This document shows positions 35,287-46,640 of a stretch of 64,000 nucleotides of DNA, one piece after another. The notes beneath the pieces were generated by a model that was not told where the DNA came from, searched no databases, and saw only the letters and a list, made by a program, of their open reading frames with translations. How positions within the stretch are numbered: position 1 is the first letter of the stretch; the number at the start of each line of letters is the position of its first letter. The translations under genes were made by a program, and so were the position numbers. The DNA is from Tolypeutes matacus (Eukaryota > Chordata > Mammalia > Cingulata > Chlamyphoridae), in contig JAKSZT010004976.1 in NCBI GenBank assembly GCA_026826555.1, forward strand, positions 6,800,900-6,864,899, read 5' to 3'.

Positions 35287-38200
35287 ATACTTGTTGAGCA
35301 CGTTTTAAGTGCTAGGCACTGTGCTAGACACAGAGAGAACAGTAAGTGAGTAAGATGGCACAGTTCCTGCCTCAGGGAGAGCACTTCTCTAGGTTTAATG
35401 TGGGACATCGACAAAAGAGCAAAGATAAGTGCTTTAATGGGAGCTTCTAAAAAACACAGGTGTGCCCCCTGACCCAGGCTTTGGGTGACATCTAAGCTGA
35501 TACCTGAAGGATGAGCTAGAGAAGGGAACAGCAGGAACCCCTTGTGGGGGCTACTGTCACCCCCTCTGTGAGGGAGTCTGGTTCCAGAGGGCCATTTTCT
35601 GGGGCCCCCGACCTTCCAGGGAAACAGAAAAGCACAACTGAGCTGGGGCAATACTGTGTCGCTGTTTTGATCTAACATTACTAGGCAAAGAGGTTATCTG
35701 TACGAGCAAAGTTTTCCAGAAAATGAAAGTCTCCTTCTCTATATACTAGCGCCTTAACTCCTTTTGATGAAAATATTTCATTCTGAAATGTATTGTAAAC
35801 TTGATGGTCATCATATACATGGGATATAATTTAACTTTTTATTGATAACTCTGAATTACCACCATGAGCATAAATTATTTGACTGGGCCAAAATATGGCC
35901 AAGCCCTCAGGTGCTATTGATGTTTGAGGGATGGCTTGCCCCTACAATTAAGGAAATAAAATGTATTCTTTATTTATACAAATAAAACATGCCTACTGTG
36001 TATAGGAATGGCAATGGGTACAGTGTGGATGGCAAACATGAGGTGGACAGGGCCTTAAACTTGGGGTGCAGCAGATAGATACGATATGTGGTAAATACCG
36101 TGAAACAGGGTAGGAAAGAGAACAGGCCAGCAGGGATGCAGGGAGATGAGAATATGTGCAGTGTCTGGGAAATGCTTGGAAGGATTAGAAGAGTCAGGTA
36201 TGCAGGCAGGAGTTGGGGTTTTCATGGGGCTTCTTCCTAGATGAATGCCCTCTCAACCAAAGAGAACAAACTAACCAAGCAAAAATAAGTAAAAGACGCA
36301 TTTCAAAGAATGTTACCAGGTCACGGGGTGGTTTCCTTACTCTGTCACTCTGTGATTTGGCTGACCAGGCTGGCCTGTCCCTGTGTCTTCCCCATTTACA
36401 TTTCAGTGCTTACTTGGATAAACATGAAAATATTTCCTGATAGTGAAGAATATCACTACTTATGAAATAACAAGGTTCTAGAAGACACAAGTTTAACCGA
36501 AATACAACTGTGGCTCCTGATGGTTTCTATTACTGAAAAATATGCTAACCAACATTTCGCCTTTGAATCCTAAAGTCCAAAATGGAATGTTCTTTTCAAC
36601 AAATAGTGCAGAGTCAACAGGCTATCTACATGCTAAAGAATGAAGGTGGACCCCCTACCTCATGCCATACACAAAATGAATTTCTTTTCCTAGATTTCTC
36701 TGGGCTTCATGAACTGTTTGTAGACCAAATGACTGAATTTCTTCTTTCAAAAGAGAGGCCTACATTGGGTGTTTGTATCCCTGGACTACAACAAAGATGT
36801 CTCTGGCACTGGTTACAGAAACGGTGGCATTTGGGTGAAAAAGCAACTCGACCCACCTTTCTCTAGAGTCTCTCCAGCCTAACGTCTCCCCTAAGAGCAT
36901 GTTCCTGCATGTCATGAAGGTTGGTCAGAAATCAAGAAGTGACCTGTCTCTTCTGCCTTTTCCCTCTACTTTAAAGATAAAGGCAACTTCCACCACGGGA
37001 TGAGAGTAGAGTGCTCCTTAGACAACTCCAGAAGAAGGACTGTAGTGAGCCAATTACGTCCTCTTCAGATTGGAAACATGAACATGAGCCAAATCTCTAA
37101 TATGGCCTGACTCTCTGTCTACATGTCATCTTGCCACTAGACTTTGGACCTGAAAAGGGTATGTTTTCATGGCTGTGGGTGTTATTGATATGAGACTCAT
37201 GTCCAATGTTCTTTTTAGACTGAAGAGTGTTGGGGGAATGTTAGAAGGAAAGGAAAGAGAGGCAGATTGCTCTGGGGGTTATTTATGGCAGATAACATAA
37301 CTAATATAGTTGGAATTCCAGGGTTGATACCCATGTTTAGTTGGGAAGCTTTCAAAATTGATAAGAGGAACCAGTTTAATTTAAGATAGGTTCTGAATTT
37401 GGGTTTTGAAAATTTTTGATTTCACCTTCCATGATGGTATCTTATAATATCAGTAAGGAAAAAATAAACACAATGATTTCAGGGACATTGGGGGATTCTC
37501 ATCCTCTGTTCCTGCCTCGTCCATTCGTCACTGGAGAGCATCAATGTGGAAGATTCTGCATGACTCAGGGACTGGTTTTCCAGGTTGTTTACAGCTGAGT
37601 TTCTTTTCTTCTTTTGCTGCCTGCTTTGAGCCACTGTCCTCTAGTCCTCATTGTAGGCTGGAAATCCAAAGGCCTGAATTTCACTTCTCCATAACTTTGA
37701 GAAGAGCTAAGTGGGAAAGCAAATCAAACTGATGAATAAACCAGGTGGGATGCTGATGAACAACAGATCCAGGTCCAAGGTTCCAAGCTGGATTCGGGGG
37801 CAAGGAAGCCAGGCAGGGCCTGGGGTAGCAATGAACATGGAATACAAGGATGAAGCATGAAATGAAATGAGTGACCAGGCACTGCATTTAAAATAGAGGA
37901 CTTGCTGGGAGGGACGAGACACCCAAGACAAATGGTGACCAAGTAACAACATAGGGTCACTAAATGCTTTCTGGGGAAATTCGGTCACATTAACTTAGGG
38001 CTTCTGTTTGGAGGGGGATGTGCAGGTTTGAGGCCACAGCTGAACTGCCTGATGTAACAAAGGAAGACAATGATGGAGCCAGGAATCTCCCTTCTCCACC
38101 TTCATCCTGCACCATCTGTCTCTCCTCAAAAATAATGGTGAGCCGAATGCTTTCTATAAATATTGTTTTGAAGGGGCATCAAATTATTAGCCCACTGGGT

Positions 38201-38333
38201 GCCCCTGTGTCTCAGCCTGGACCTGAAGTTTCCCTTGAACTCACGTAAGGTGAGTTGATGAAAAGCTAATGGAAATGCAATGGAAGACTCATGAGTTTCA
38301 TTAAATGCAGTGCATTTATCATGGCTCAAGTAT
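35287..38333. other. Intronic DNA, few recognisable elements
   Basis: The first 120 bp (AATACTTGTTGAGCACG, CTAGGCACTGTGCTAG) look like an old mammal-wide repeat of the TATTTATTGAGCACC type. The rest shows no exon and no repeat I can name. Confidence 0.4.
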
Positions 38334-38367
38334 GTGTGTGTGTATATATATATATATACACACACAC
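38334..38367. repeat. Self-complementary TG/TA/CA microsatellite
   Basis: A compound repeat of (TG)n, (TA)n and (CA)n forming a perfect 34-bp inverted repeat with no spacer. It lies in an SLC24A3 intron. Confidence 0.95.
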
Positions 38368-38534
38368 GTGTGTACCACGAGGAAAGCAGGAATGTATAAG
38401 AGTCAGTGCCCACCTCACAGAACTCGCTGAGGTCAGACTATGAAGATGCCATGAAGCTGCTTCTGGAACCTCAAGAATGAAGTTAGGATAAATTAGAATA
38501 TAAGGAATATTGTTTTTATTACTTGTCAAATGAG

Positions 38535-38790
38535 CACCTGCCTGATCTGGCCCCTGCCTACCGCCCCCATTGCATCTCTAAGGAGGCTCCCTGTTCTTCA
38601 CTCACTCTGCTCCACCTACTCTGACTTCTCTCTCTTTCACCCACATGCCAAGTGTACTTTTGCCTCAGGGCCTTTGCACTGCTTGGTCCTGTCATCCCTG
38701 ACTGTTCCTGTGCCTAGAATGACTTTGCTCCTTCCTGCGGCAATTTCCCCTTGGCTGTGTCCCTGTCACCATTTAGATTCTTCAGAAACA
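38535..38790 (+). mobile_element. L2 LINE fragment
   Basis: CTGGCCCCTGCCTACCG, CTCAGGGCCTTTGCACTG and CCTAGAATGACTTTGCTCC are L2 3'-region landmarks. Confidence 0.75.
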
Positions 38791-38924
38791 TTTTGGTGAA
38801 TTAGGAAATAGCATCCCTATCTACCTGGAACACCTATATCAACCTGCAAATCCACCTGAAGTGACAATAAGCTTGGCCTTGAGAAGCAGCATGGGGCCAT
38901 GACCGCAGGGCCACTCTGACAAAT

Positions 38925-39312
38925 ACCGTACAATGGGTTGGCTTGAGTAACAGGGATTTGTTGTATGGTTTTGTAGGCTGGAAATCCAAAGGCAACATCT
39001 TGGCAGGGCTTGCTGCCTCCTGGAGTCCGAAGCCTTTCGGCCACCTGCCATCACAGGGACAGCTTTTTCTCCTTGCGCTGTGCCTCTGATTCCTGCTGCC
39101 CTCTGTCTTCCACTTCCATGTCCAATTTCCTTTGCTTCTGTGGACTGAACCCTATGGGATTCAGACCTGCCTTTATTCAGTTTGGCCACACCTGAGCTAC
39201 TGACAGTGCCTTCCGAGGTCCTATGTACAGATGGGCTCACACCCACAGGAACGCGGATTAACACCTGAGCATGGCTTTTGTGGGGGACACGATTCAATCC
39301 CCAAGAGAGGGC
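38925..39312 (-). mobile_element. MaLR-type LTR fragment
   Basis: GGGTTGGCTTGAGTAACAGG, GGCTGGAAATCCAAAGGC, GGGCTCACACCCACAGG and GGGGACACGATTCAATCCCC place it in the same MaLR-like LTR group as the proviral LTRs at 49537-49992 and 51980-52463, in the same orientation. Solo and degraded. Confidence 0.7.
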
Positions 39313-39384
39313 ATCTTGTATTGGAAAGCTGATGTGTCCTTTCCTTAATGCATAAACCTGCTTTGCTTGCACAATAAACACTAG

Positions 39385-39530
39385 AGTGGGGTTAATAAAC
39401 TGCAGCCCACTGGCCCTCTGGTGCACCTCCTGGTTTTGAATAGCTGGTGAGCTCAGAATGGTTTGTACATTTTAAAATGTTAGAACAGGAACAAAAGGAG
39501 CATAAGATATCATGGCATGTTAAAAAAAAA
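39385..39530. mobile_element. Possible hAT MITE fragment
   Basis: AACTGCAGCCCACTGGCCC followed by TTTTAAAATGTTAGAACAGG resembles the same hAT MITE group as 25635-25853, but is short and diverged. Confidence 0.4.
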
Positions 39531-39696
39531 AAAAGCCAGACTTTGAAAGGACTTTGATGAGGAGTTTGTTTCACCCTCAAAATTAGTATTTCCATACCTC
39601 CTTTACCTGGAGATGCTTGTCGCAGTGTCCAAGGCCATTAAAATGAGACTCCGCAGAGCTCTGGGTTTAAAGGAAGTCATGGAGAAAATCACTTAC

Positions 39697-39809
39697 ATAG
39701 GACCCGTAATCCACAGCCAGTGTCTGCAGAGCCCAAGGGAGCCCCAGGCCAATGAGGATGTCGAAGACGTTGCTCCCGATGGAGTTGGACACTGCCATGT
39801 CCCCCATCC
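39697..39809 (-). CDS. SLC24A3: SLC24A3 exon carrying the alpha-2 repeat core
   Basis: A 113-bp exon in phase 1 to phase 0. With the split glycine it gives 38 residues, starting GMGDMAVSNSIGSNVFDILI and ending LAVDYGSY. GSNVFDIL is the alpha-2 repeat core of the Na+/Ca2+ exchanger superfamily; the Asp in this motif is the K+/Ca2+-coordinating acid in NCKX proteins (established from family work on NCKX2). The acceptor CTTGCAG ends at 39810 and the donor is GTAAGT. Near-identity to the known NCKX3 sequence in this stretch suggests strong purifying selection. No break. Confidence 0.96.
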
Positions 39810-40811
39810 CTGCAAGGCAAGAGGGCACTCGAGTCAGGAAGCTAGCCCCAGAGCGTACTGGGGCCCCTCTGCATGCTCTCCCCGGCCTCAAGCCTGATGT
39901 TGCAAGCTCACAGGCTTGGTCCCCAGGCTATCACTACTGTGCAATGCCGCCCTTTGTAAAACGTGCAAGGACAGATTCTATTGAATTGTTGACCTTCACG
40001 TCAAATATGATCACTAATCAAATGGGGGTGATCCCAAGAGCCAAATATGGTTCCTCCAATCCTGGAGGCTCCTGATAAGAGAGGAAGGAACTTGTTCACC
40101 AGCTCACCAACCCATACATTTTAGGATCATCTCCCGCCTGCTCAGCACTGAATTCGATCCCTTTGCTAAATCATTGAGTAGTATTTTAAAAAAATAATGG
40201 GATTATAGGATTTCATGAGGACTTCCTGTGGACACCGTGCTTGGTTTTCTAGCTCCACATTATTTTCATTTAAAACACATGTTACCTAGTGTAAATCGGG
40301 CATATAAATTAGAGTGGGAGCTGGGGAAAGGGATGGCACTCTGGGGAGGCCATCTGGGAAGGGAAGCTGCCAGTTTGGTTCTGAAGGAGGGAAGGGACCG
40401 TCACTTCCAGGGGTGCAGCAGAGGGTAAATCTCTCTCAGCCTCAGTGTCCTCATCCATAAAATGGGGGTACGATTGTCCTCACCTCATAGAGGTCTTGTT
40501 CAAATTAAATGAAACAAAGCATCCAAAATGCTTTCCTTGGTATGTGGCACTCAGGAGAAGTTAGCTGTTGTTATCTTTCTTCCTATTTTTAATAACAGAA
40601 GGACAGCAACACAACCCGCAGAGGGGCTGGGGGGCACTACCAGGAGAACGTCTCTCCCTTTCCTAAGGTGGGAAACTTCTGGCTTGGCCCCCAGCCTTCT
40701 GATCCCAGGAAGTCATCCATCGCTCCTTCCCAGCCAGGTTTGGGGCCCAGGAATCGCCAAGGATCTCCCCGCAGGTGGGGAGCCGTCCCCTTCCCCCCAT
40801 GGGGGGCCCAC
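39810..40811 (-). other. SLC24A3: SLC24A3 intron (1.0 kb)
   Basis: Donor GTGGGC at 40811-40806, acceptor CAG ending at 39810, phase 1. Contains a MIR at about 40425-40575. Confidence 0.95.
40425..40575 (+). mobile_element. MIR SINE
   Basis: CTCAGTGTCCTCATCCATAA, AATGGGGGTACGATTGTCC, TCACCTCATAGAGGTCTTG and TGTGGCACTCAGGAGAAG follow MIR order on the plus strand. Confidence 0.85.
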
Positions 40812-40926
40812 CTTGTCTGGCCACGATGAGGCTGGCCATGCAGTCGGGCACGCTGGTTCCGGCGGCCAGGAAGGTGATGCCCATGATTACGTCAGGGATC
40901 CCCAGGGTGTAGCCGATGATGGTGAC
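40812..40926 (-). CDS. SLC24A3: SLC24A3 exon, start of alpha-2 region
   Basis: A 115-bp exon, phase 0 to phase 1, giving [16 protein letters not shown], then [18 protein letters not shown] and VARQ, plus the first base of a glycine codon. GTSVPD is the signature of the NCKX alpha repeat membrane re-entry and ion site. Acceptor TCTCCCAG ends at 40927; donor GTGGGC. The following exon supplies the other half of the alpha-2 repeat, so the functional unit is split at a phase-1 intron. Confidence 0.96.
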
Positions 40927-41439
40927 CTGGGAGACGGAGGACAGAAGCCATCAGCCGAGGGCCACCTCAAAGCCCACCTGCCCACCGGCTCCTTTTGGTC
41001 AAGAAACATAAGAGGTTACAACTGGGACTGCTTCTCCGGAAGGCAATGCCTCAGCTCTCTGTAGGAACACAGAGACTCCAACCCGGGTGCTGGCTCATGG
41101 GCGAGGGTAGCTGCTGGGCCCATGTTCTCCAATAAAAGACTTGGGTATTTGGTGTGTTCCCTTCAGGTGAGGGAGACAGGTTGAAAGACGGGAAATAGAG
41201 TTTCTGGGAAGAGGGACAGAATATTTGAACTCAGCATGGTGCTGGGAATCCTAGAATGGATGGCTGCTAGGCTGTGCTTGGAATCTGAGCCTCTGTGTTA
41301 GGGGATGCTTAATGGGAATTTACTAGAACTAGAAAGGACCTGGATTTCATACCACTCAGACTTTCCTCGTCAGAAAAGCCATAACCGGCCCTCTCTCTCT
41401 TTTCTCTGTTCCTTGAAGCTCAGTGACCAAGTCCTTGAC

Positions 41440-41700
41440 ATCTTCTCCCCATATTGATTTAGTACTTAGGCATCATGCTAAGTGATTTTCAGGGATTTTA
41501 ATTTATTTAATTCTCACAACAAGCTGATGAAGTGGGAATTATCATCTCCATTTTCTCAGATGAAAAAACAAAACAAAATGAGACCCAGGGGAGCGGCTGC
41601 CAAGTCAGGTGATGCCAGTAAATGGCAGAGGGGGGATTCAAAAGCAGGGGCACTGGCTAACCCCCACAGCACTGACCTTAAAACAGGAGGGATTTTAGCC
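41440..41700 (-). mobile_element. MIR SINE (antisense)
   Basis: TTAATTTATTTAATTCTCAC, AAGCTGATGAAGTGGG, ATCTCCATTTTCTCAGATG is the reverse-complement MIR core. Confidence 0.75.
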
Positions 41701-42113
41701 AGAGGGTGAGGTGAAACCTGAGAGGCTTTTCCCATTATGTAAACAGATCTCATTCTTTCCTCTAATTTCCAGGAGGGGAAACTCAGAGGGGAGCAGCTGG
41801 CCAGGCAGCATGATGGAGGGGCCAGTGGCTAAAGAGAGGTAAGTGGGAAAAGAGTCTCTCCCTTGTGCCTCAGCTTAAGGAGATGACTTTCAAGAGCTGA
41901 CACTATTGGCTCATTTTAGGATGCCACGTGATCTCGCTTGCTTTCTACCAAATTCCAAGAAATGGGGACCACAGCAGGTCAGGAGCATATTCTTCACACA
42001 GCTCCTTCCTGGTCAGTTATTGAAAGCAGCTCCCGTGTGTGAAACTCTGACCCCATGCCCATGGCCTTCCCTGTCCAGAGGCTTGGGGGATGTCAGTTAA
42101 AATCTATTGTGAG

Positions 42114-42563
42114 GGGGACAGATGTGGCTCAGGTGATTGGGCATCCATCTCCCATATGGAGGGACTTGGGTTTGATTCCTGGGACCTCCCGGTCAAAAGA
42201 AAAAAAAAGAAAAATATAGAATGCCCATGGGCCACCAGGCCCTGTGCGCAGGTGCGCCGCCATGCTCCTCGAGCCACACAGCAAGATGATGATGTAACAG
42301 GAGAGTGACACAAGGGAGAGAGAAGATGAGATGCATTGAAAAACCAGGAACTAAGGTGGTGCAGGCGGTAGGGCGCCTCTCTCCCACATTGGAGATTCCG
42401 AGGATCGAATCCCAGTGAAGACAGGAGGAGAAGGATGAGAATAGAGGACAGGAAACGGACACAGAGAGTTGCCTAGTGAATGGAATAGCAAAAACGGGGG
42501 TGGGGTGGGGTAGGTAAAAAATGGATAAAAGTAAGTAAATAAATAAATCCTTAAAAAAAAAAA
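42114..42563 (+). mobile_element. DAS-type SINE, long composite form
   Basis: First head GGGGACAGATGTGGCTCAGG with B-box GGGTTTGATTCC, a tail of A-rich sequence, a middle with AGCAAGATGATGATGTAACA, then a second head-like section (CAGGCGGTAGGGCGCCTCTC, AGGATCGAATCCC) and a final A-tail near 42552-42563. CTATTGTGA flanks it at 42104-42112 and 42564-42572, so it inserted as one piece. Same architecture as 3696-4144. Confidence 0.9.
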
Positions 42564-42572
42564 ACTATTGTG

Positions 42573-43585
42573 AAGCCCTGTCTGTCCACGTGCAAACCAC
42601 AGAGTATACCCCATTTCCCTTCAGTGCTGAAGTGGACTTGGTGTGGCCTTGACCTTTCTGACTTCCAGTCTCCAGGGAGACAATATTTCTATTGTGGTGC
42701 TCTGAGGAGCCTTTTGTGAAATGGAGCTCCACATATTCAGGCTCAAGTCCATATCCCCCGGGGACTCAGACTTGTCTTCTCTTTCCAATCCTCGGCTGGG
42801 TCCCTGAAGGGGTCTGGCTTGGCTCAGCTGGGCTGGGCCTGGGAAGGAGCTACCTGGGTGCTGTCAGGGTGCCAGGTGGTCCTGGCGTTTGGGGGAACTG
42901 ATTATCCAGGAGGCTGGGACCTGGCCTCGTGCTTCTCCTTGCCCGTGGCCATTTTTCAGGACCTGCTTGTCCTTCCACCAGTGGGGAAGGTGGGAAATAG
43001 AAAGAGAGTAAACCTCAAATCAGCCAGTGTGTCTGCTGGTAGAAAACCACTGAGCATCTTGAGGTCAGAGACAGCGACACTATTCCTGGAACAGAGAGGG
43101 CACGCAACAAGTATGTCATGTAAAAGGGAAGGAACTCCTCACTAAAAGATTTGGGTCTAAAAAAAGACGGTCAGTTTGTCTGTGACCTTGAAGGCAAGTG
43201 ATAATTATCAGTTATTAGTGTCACAGTTACCAGTCTCCCCCCAAATAATCTTTTCAAAACCTTTTTTAAGCTCATTGCTTTTGATTCTCCAGAGCTTATA
43301 GTGCATTTCTGCCCAGTACTCAAGCAACATTCATTTGGATTTGCATAATTTTGTCACGGTTTTAATTTCTGTTCAATTTCAATTTTATTGATTTAGGTTT
43401 GCTCCCTAGTAAAAAGAACAGTCATTCTGGATGGCTGGCTTTCCTAAAATTGCTTTTAAATCATGGCCCCACAACTAGTGCCAATCACTGAATCATCATT
43501 ATTTTTGCCTCAGAAGAGACTATTAAATGGTCAAAATGGTCAACCAGGTTGATTTTGTGGTTGAGGAAACTGAGTCTCAGATAGG
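42573..43585. other. Intronic DNA, nothing recognised
   Basis: Open frames of up to 108 codons with no domain. A short MIR-like remnant (GGTTGAGGAAACTGAGTC) lies at 43560-43578. Confidence 0.45.
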
Positions 43586-43589
43586 GGAA

Positions 43590-44062
43590 CAGTGACTGTG
43601 ATAGTTCAGATCATCCTTCCCCACTTCTTTGCGGCTTTCCTTCTGCCCTTTGCCTGTGACTGTTTTTCTCGCTAGAAAAGGTGGAGAACTCCCCCTCCCC
43701 CAACTCTTGTTGTTGGGCTTGGCCAATGGGATGTAGATAGAAGTGACGGTGTGAGACACACTGTGTCTCCACTTGCCTTTTGGCATTCCAGGGATCCACC
43801 ATGAGAAGAACATTCCACCGGTAACCACTGGTCCAAAGAAAATAAGCAACTACGTGGAGCAGCTCTGAACATAACTTGCTACCTGAATCAAAGTTAACTG
43901 TTCTGCATCTCACAGCAGGACTCATTGCTGGCCCTGCTAAGATTAGATGAACCACAGCCAAGCTTTAGACCCAGGAGAAGGATAATAAATCTTGTAATTC
44001 TAAACCACTGAGTTTAGGGGTGGTTTGTTACACAGCATATTGCAGCAATAGCTGACTGATAC
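43590..44062 (+). mobile_element. Ancient mammalian repeat, family B copy 2
   Basis: Shares the 3' end GGGGTGGTTTGTTACACAGC and AATAGCTGACTGATACA with 31890-32392, plus GGCCAATGGGATGTAG in the body. It ends about 100 bp from the SLC24A3 exon at 44163. Confidence 0.6.
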
Positions 44063-44162
44063 AATTATTGGGCTGAAACCTCCAATTCCTGTTCCTCTCT
44101 AGTAAGGTATATTTTCTCTCTAAAAAGACCTAGCAATGCCATAGGGTCCCTGATACACTCAC

Positions 44163-44329
44163 CATCCACACCATCATGTAGGAGAAGGCAGCAATCCACA
44201 ACGTGGAGGAAGCAAATGTCACCATAAACCATTTCTCCCAGCGAGGCTTGTTGCAGTTGGGTACAGTGAAATATAAGACAAAACTTAGTGGCCAGGTGAA
44301 CGTCCATTTCATTATTTCCAATTTGCCAG
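44163..44329 (-). CDS. SLC24A3: SLC24A3 exon, start of C-terminal membrane domain
   Basis: A 167-bp exon, phase 1 to phase 0. After completing a split serine it reads GKLEIMKWTFTWPLSF, then VLYFTVPNCNKPRWEKW and FMVTFASSTLWIAAFSYMM, ending VWM. It links the acidic cytoplasmic loop to two hydrophobic segments of the second membrane domain of NCKX3. The acceptor is a long T-tract ending TTTTTTTCAG at 44330; the donor is GTGAGT. The frame is intact. The residues after GKLE (IMKWTF) differ slightly from the human protein as I recall it (TVKWAF), which fits a distant placental. Confidence 0.96.
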
Positions 44330-45069
44330 CTGAAAAAAATTTTAAAAAAGGCACATAAGAAATCATTTAGCTTCACTTCTCTGCTCCATTAGCCCTCAGC
44401 ATCGTCCACCCACAATTGCATCCTGACAGCCTGTGAACTAGACCTAATTATGGTGCTTTCAAATGGCTTTCCCTCACCACCAGAACCTGACATAAAAACC
44501 CACCTGCTAGCTAAGCTTCCAAAATGAGCGATGAATCACTGCAGAGTAGCAGGCAAATGGGACGAGGTAGTAAGATACTCAGACATAAAAGGGGGTGGGT
44601 CTGCGCATGCGTGTGTGTAGGGTGGTGGTGGGGGAAGCAAGGGAAGGACAGGGAGCTAGGAAGACCACTGTCTGCCTCAGCGTGCTTAGGGAAACAACCT
44701 TTTCCACATTACGTGGCATTGGCAGGCACAGCGCCATCTAGTGGAATGGCTCGGCATCGCACATGCAGGGCGCTGACATTTTGAACGATTAACTGAAGGC
44801 TCTCAAGGTTGTCAAACATTGCTTGAGTGTTTGTCTCCCAAAGGATAGGGATTTGCAAGTGAAGAGCCGCTTTCTGGTTCGCTAACTGGCTTGCTCCCAT
44901 GGACAAGAGATGGACCTATCAGCCGTGGCCATCTTGGCACCATCTGCTCTTACTATCTTCTGGGCTGCCTGAGTACTTTGAGTGTCAGGGACACCCATAA
45001 CTGCTTATTTCAACGAATAAACTGTATCCTCAGATTTGAGTTCTCCTTTGGCCTTTATTACTTTTCTGC

Positions 45070-45500
45070 TTAAGTGCTAACACCTCTGGAAAGACATACG
45101 TACACCCTACCTCAATCGAGATGCAGAACCCCTCCACACCCCCAGAAAGTTCCTTGTGGCTCTTTGCAGTTGACCCTCCACTCTTATCACCACACTTTAG
45201 CTTTTCCTGTTCGAACTTCAAATGAATGAAATCATTCATTTTTTTGGTATCCACTTTCTTTTTTTTTCTTCTTTTAAAAAAATATCTATTTTATTCAACA
45301 TAATTCCTTTTTGAGATTCAGCAATTCATTCCGTTTAGTAGCTGTATAGCATTCTATTATATGGATTTACTACAATTTTATTTTTTTATCCTTTCTCCTG
45401 TGGATGGGTCATAAGGAGGGTGTCTGTTTAGCTTTACAAGAAACTGCCAGTTTTCTACAATAGGTGTATCATGTTATATTCCCACCAGAGTAAAGTAGAT
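45070..45500 (-). mobile_element. Old antisense L1 fragment
   Basis: AGCAATTCATTCCGTTTAG, GTGGATGGGTCATAAGG and TTCCCACCAGAGTAAAG match in antisense the ORF2-end area of old L1s. Diverged, with a T-rich interruption near 45258-45275. Confidence 0.6.
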
Positions 45501-45699
45501 ATTTTTTGTTTACCATTTTGAACAGTGATTAATAATAAAATGTTTAATAAAATTCATTTCATGTATTTTTGTAGTAGTATCCACTATGTATTTCTTCCAG
45601 TAACCATTCTCCAAATCGTTTCTGAGAGCTGCATTAGAAAAGTTACATAAAATTATTTCTAGCAGTCCCTTTCGCTCCTTCAGATGACCAAGGTAGAGT

Positions 45700-45890
45700 A
45701 ATCTAGAGGGTGAGAGGGGGGCTTTGTCATCAGGAAGAGCAGCGTTCAGTTTCCCATTCTGTGGCTTATGAGCTGAGTGACTCAATTCGTTAAATCCCCT
45801 AAGCCTCAGTTTCCTCATACATACCATACGGTGACAGTAAAACTGGCTCACAGAGTTGCTGGGAGATCTAAATGAAATGATACCAAGACA
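45700..45890 (+). mobile_element. MIR SINE
   Basis: TGAGTGACTCAATTCG, CTAAGCCTCAGTTTCCTC and GAGTTGCTGGGAGATCTAAA follow MIR order. Confidence 0.8.
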
Positions 45891-45949
45891 GGAGCTGGCA
45901 GGTCCTTGAATAAAATGACCTTGGAGCCAACCTTGATTCTTCCCTTTCT

Positions 45950-46640
45950 TTCTTGCCCCCACATCCACCCCTGGCCACCTGCCCAGTGCCCTCCCAGTCT
46001 GTCAGCCTCTCACCATCCCCACAGCCTCCGCCTGCCAGGACTCCCCATCCTTGACCTAATGATCTGGCTTCCTAATGGGATTCCCTCTTTCCACACCTGT
46101 CCCATCTACTTCCACTCTCCACCAACAGCCAGAGCGCTGTTCTCAAAAAGCAAAATGGGTAACGTTACTCCCTATTTTAAAACATCTAAAGCCCACCACT
46201 CTCCCCCTCATACACTCCCACCGCTTCGATCTTCTTGCCGTCCTCAGGCGCTCCAAGCCTGTTTCTGCCTCAGGAACTTTGCACGTGCTGACCCTCTGTC
46301 TGGATCATTATTAGGTCTGTCTGTCATGCAGGTCACCTCATCACTCAAAGGTCACCTGCCCCCCTCAGGTCCCCTAACCTAAATAAGACTCCCATCCACC
46401 CCTCTCCTTGCTTTTCTATCACCTACTTTTATTTGCTTCATGGCAAATTTTTCCTGTCTGAAACCACCAGGTTTATTTGTTTCTTCATTTATTTTCAGTC
46501 TCTCCTCACCTGGAATATAAGCTGTGCAAGAACAGGGGTTTTCTCTAGCTTGTTCACTACTCTATTTTGAATGCCTCAAACAGTGCAAGGCATATAGTAT
46601 ATAGTAAGTGCTCAACAAATACTAATAATATTAAGAGTAA
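45950..46640 (+). mobile_element. L2 LINE 3' end
   Basis: CTGCCTCAGGAACTTTGCAC, AAGGTCACCTGCCCCCC, CTGGAATATAAGCTGTGC and AGTAAGTGCTCAACAAATA are the standard L2 3' landmarks in order. Confidence 0.85.

Larger units (their letters stand above)
23395..39696 (-). other. SLC24A3: SLC24A3 intron (16.3 kb)
   Basis: Donor GTAAGT at 39696-39691, acceptor CAG at 23397-23395, phase 0. It holds SINE, MIR, hAT, MaLR LTR, L1, L2 and CATC-repeat elements listed separately. I see no further SLC24A3 exon in it. Confidence 0.9.
40927..44162 (-). other. SLC24A3: SLC24A3 intron (3.2 kb)
   Basis: Donor GTGAGT at 44162-44157, acceptor CAG at 40929-40927, phase 0. Contains MIR, DAS SINE and family B repeats. 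Confidence 0.95.

Noticed and set aside
35013..35308. Open frames rich in His, Pro, Ile and Ser
   Set aside because: Produced by the CATC repeat.
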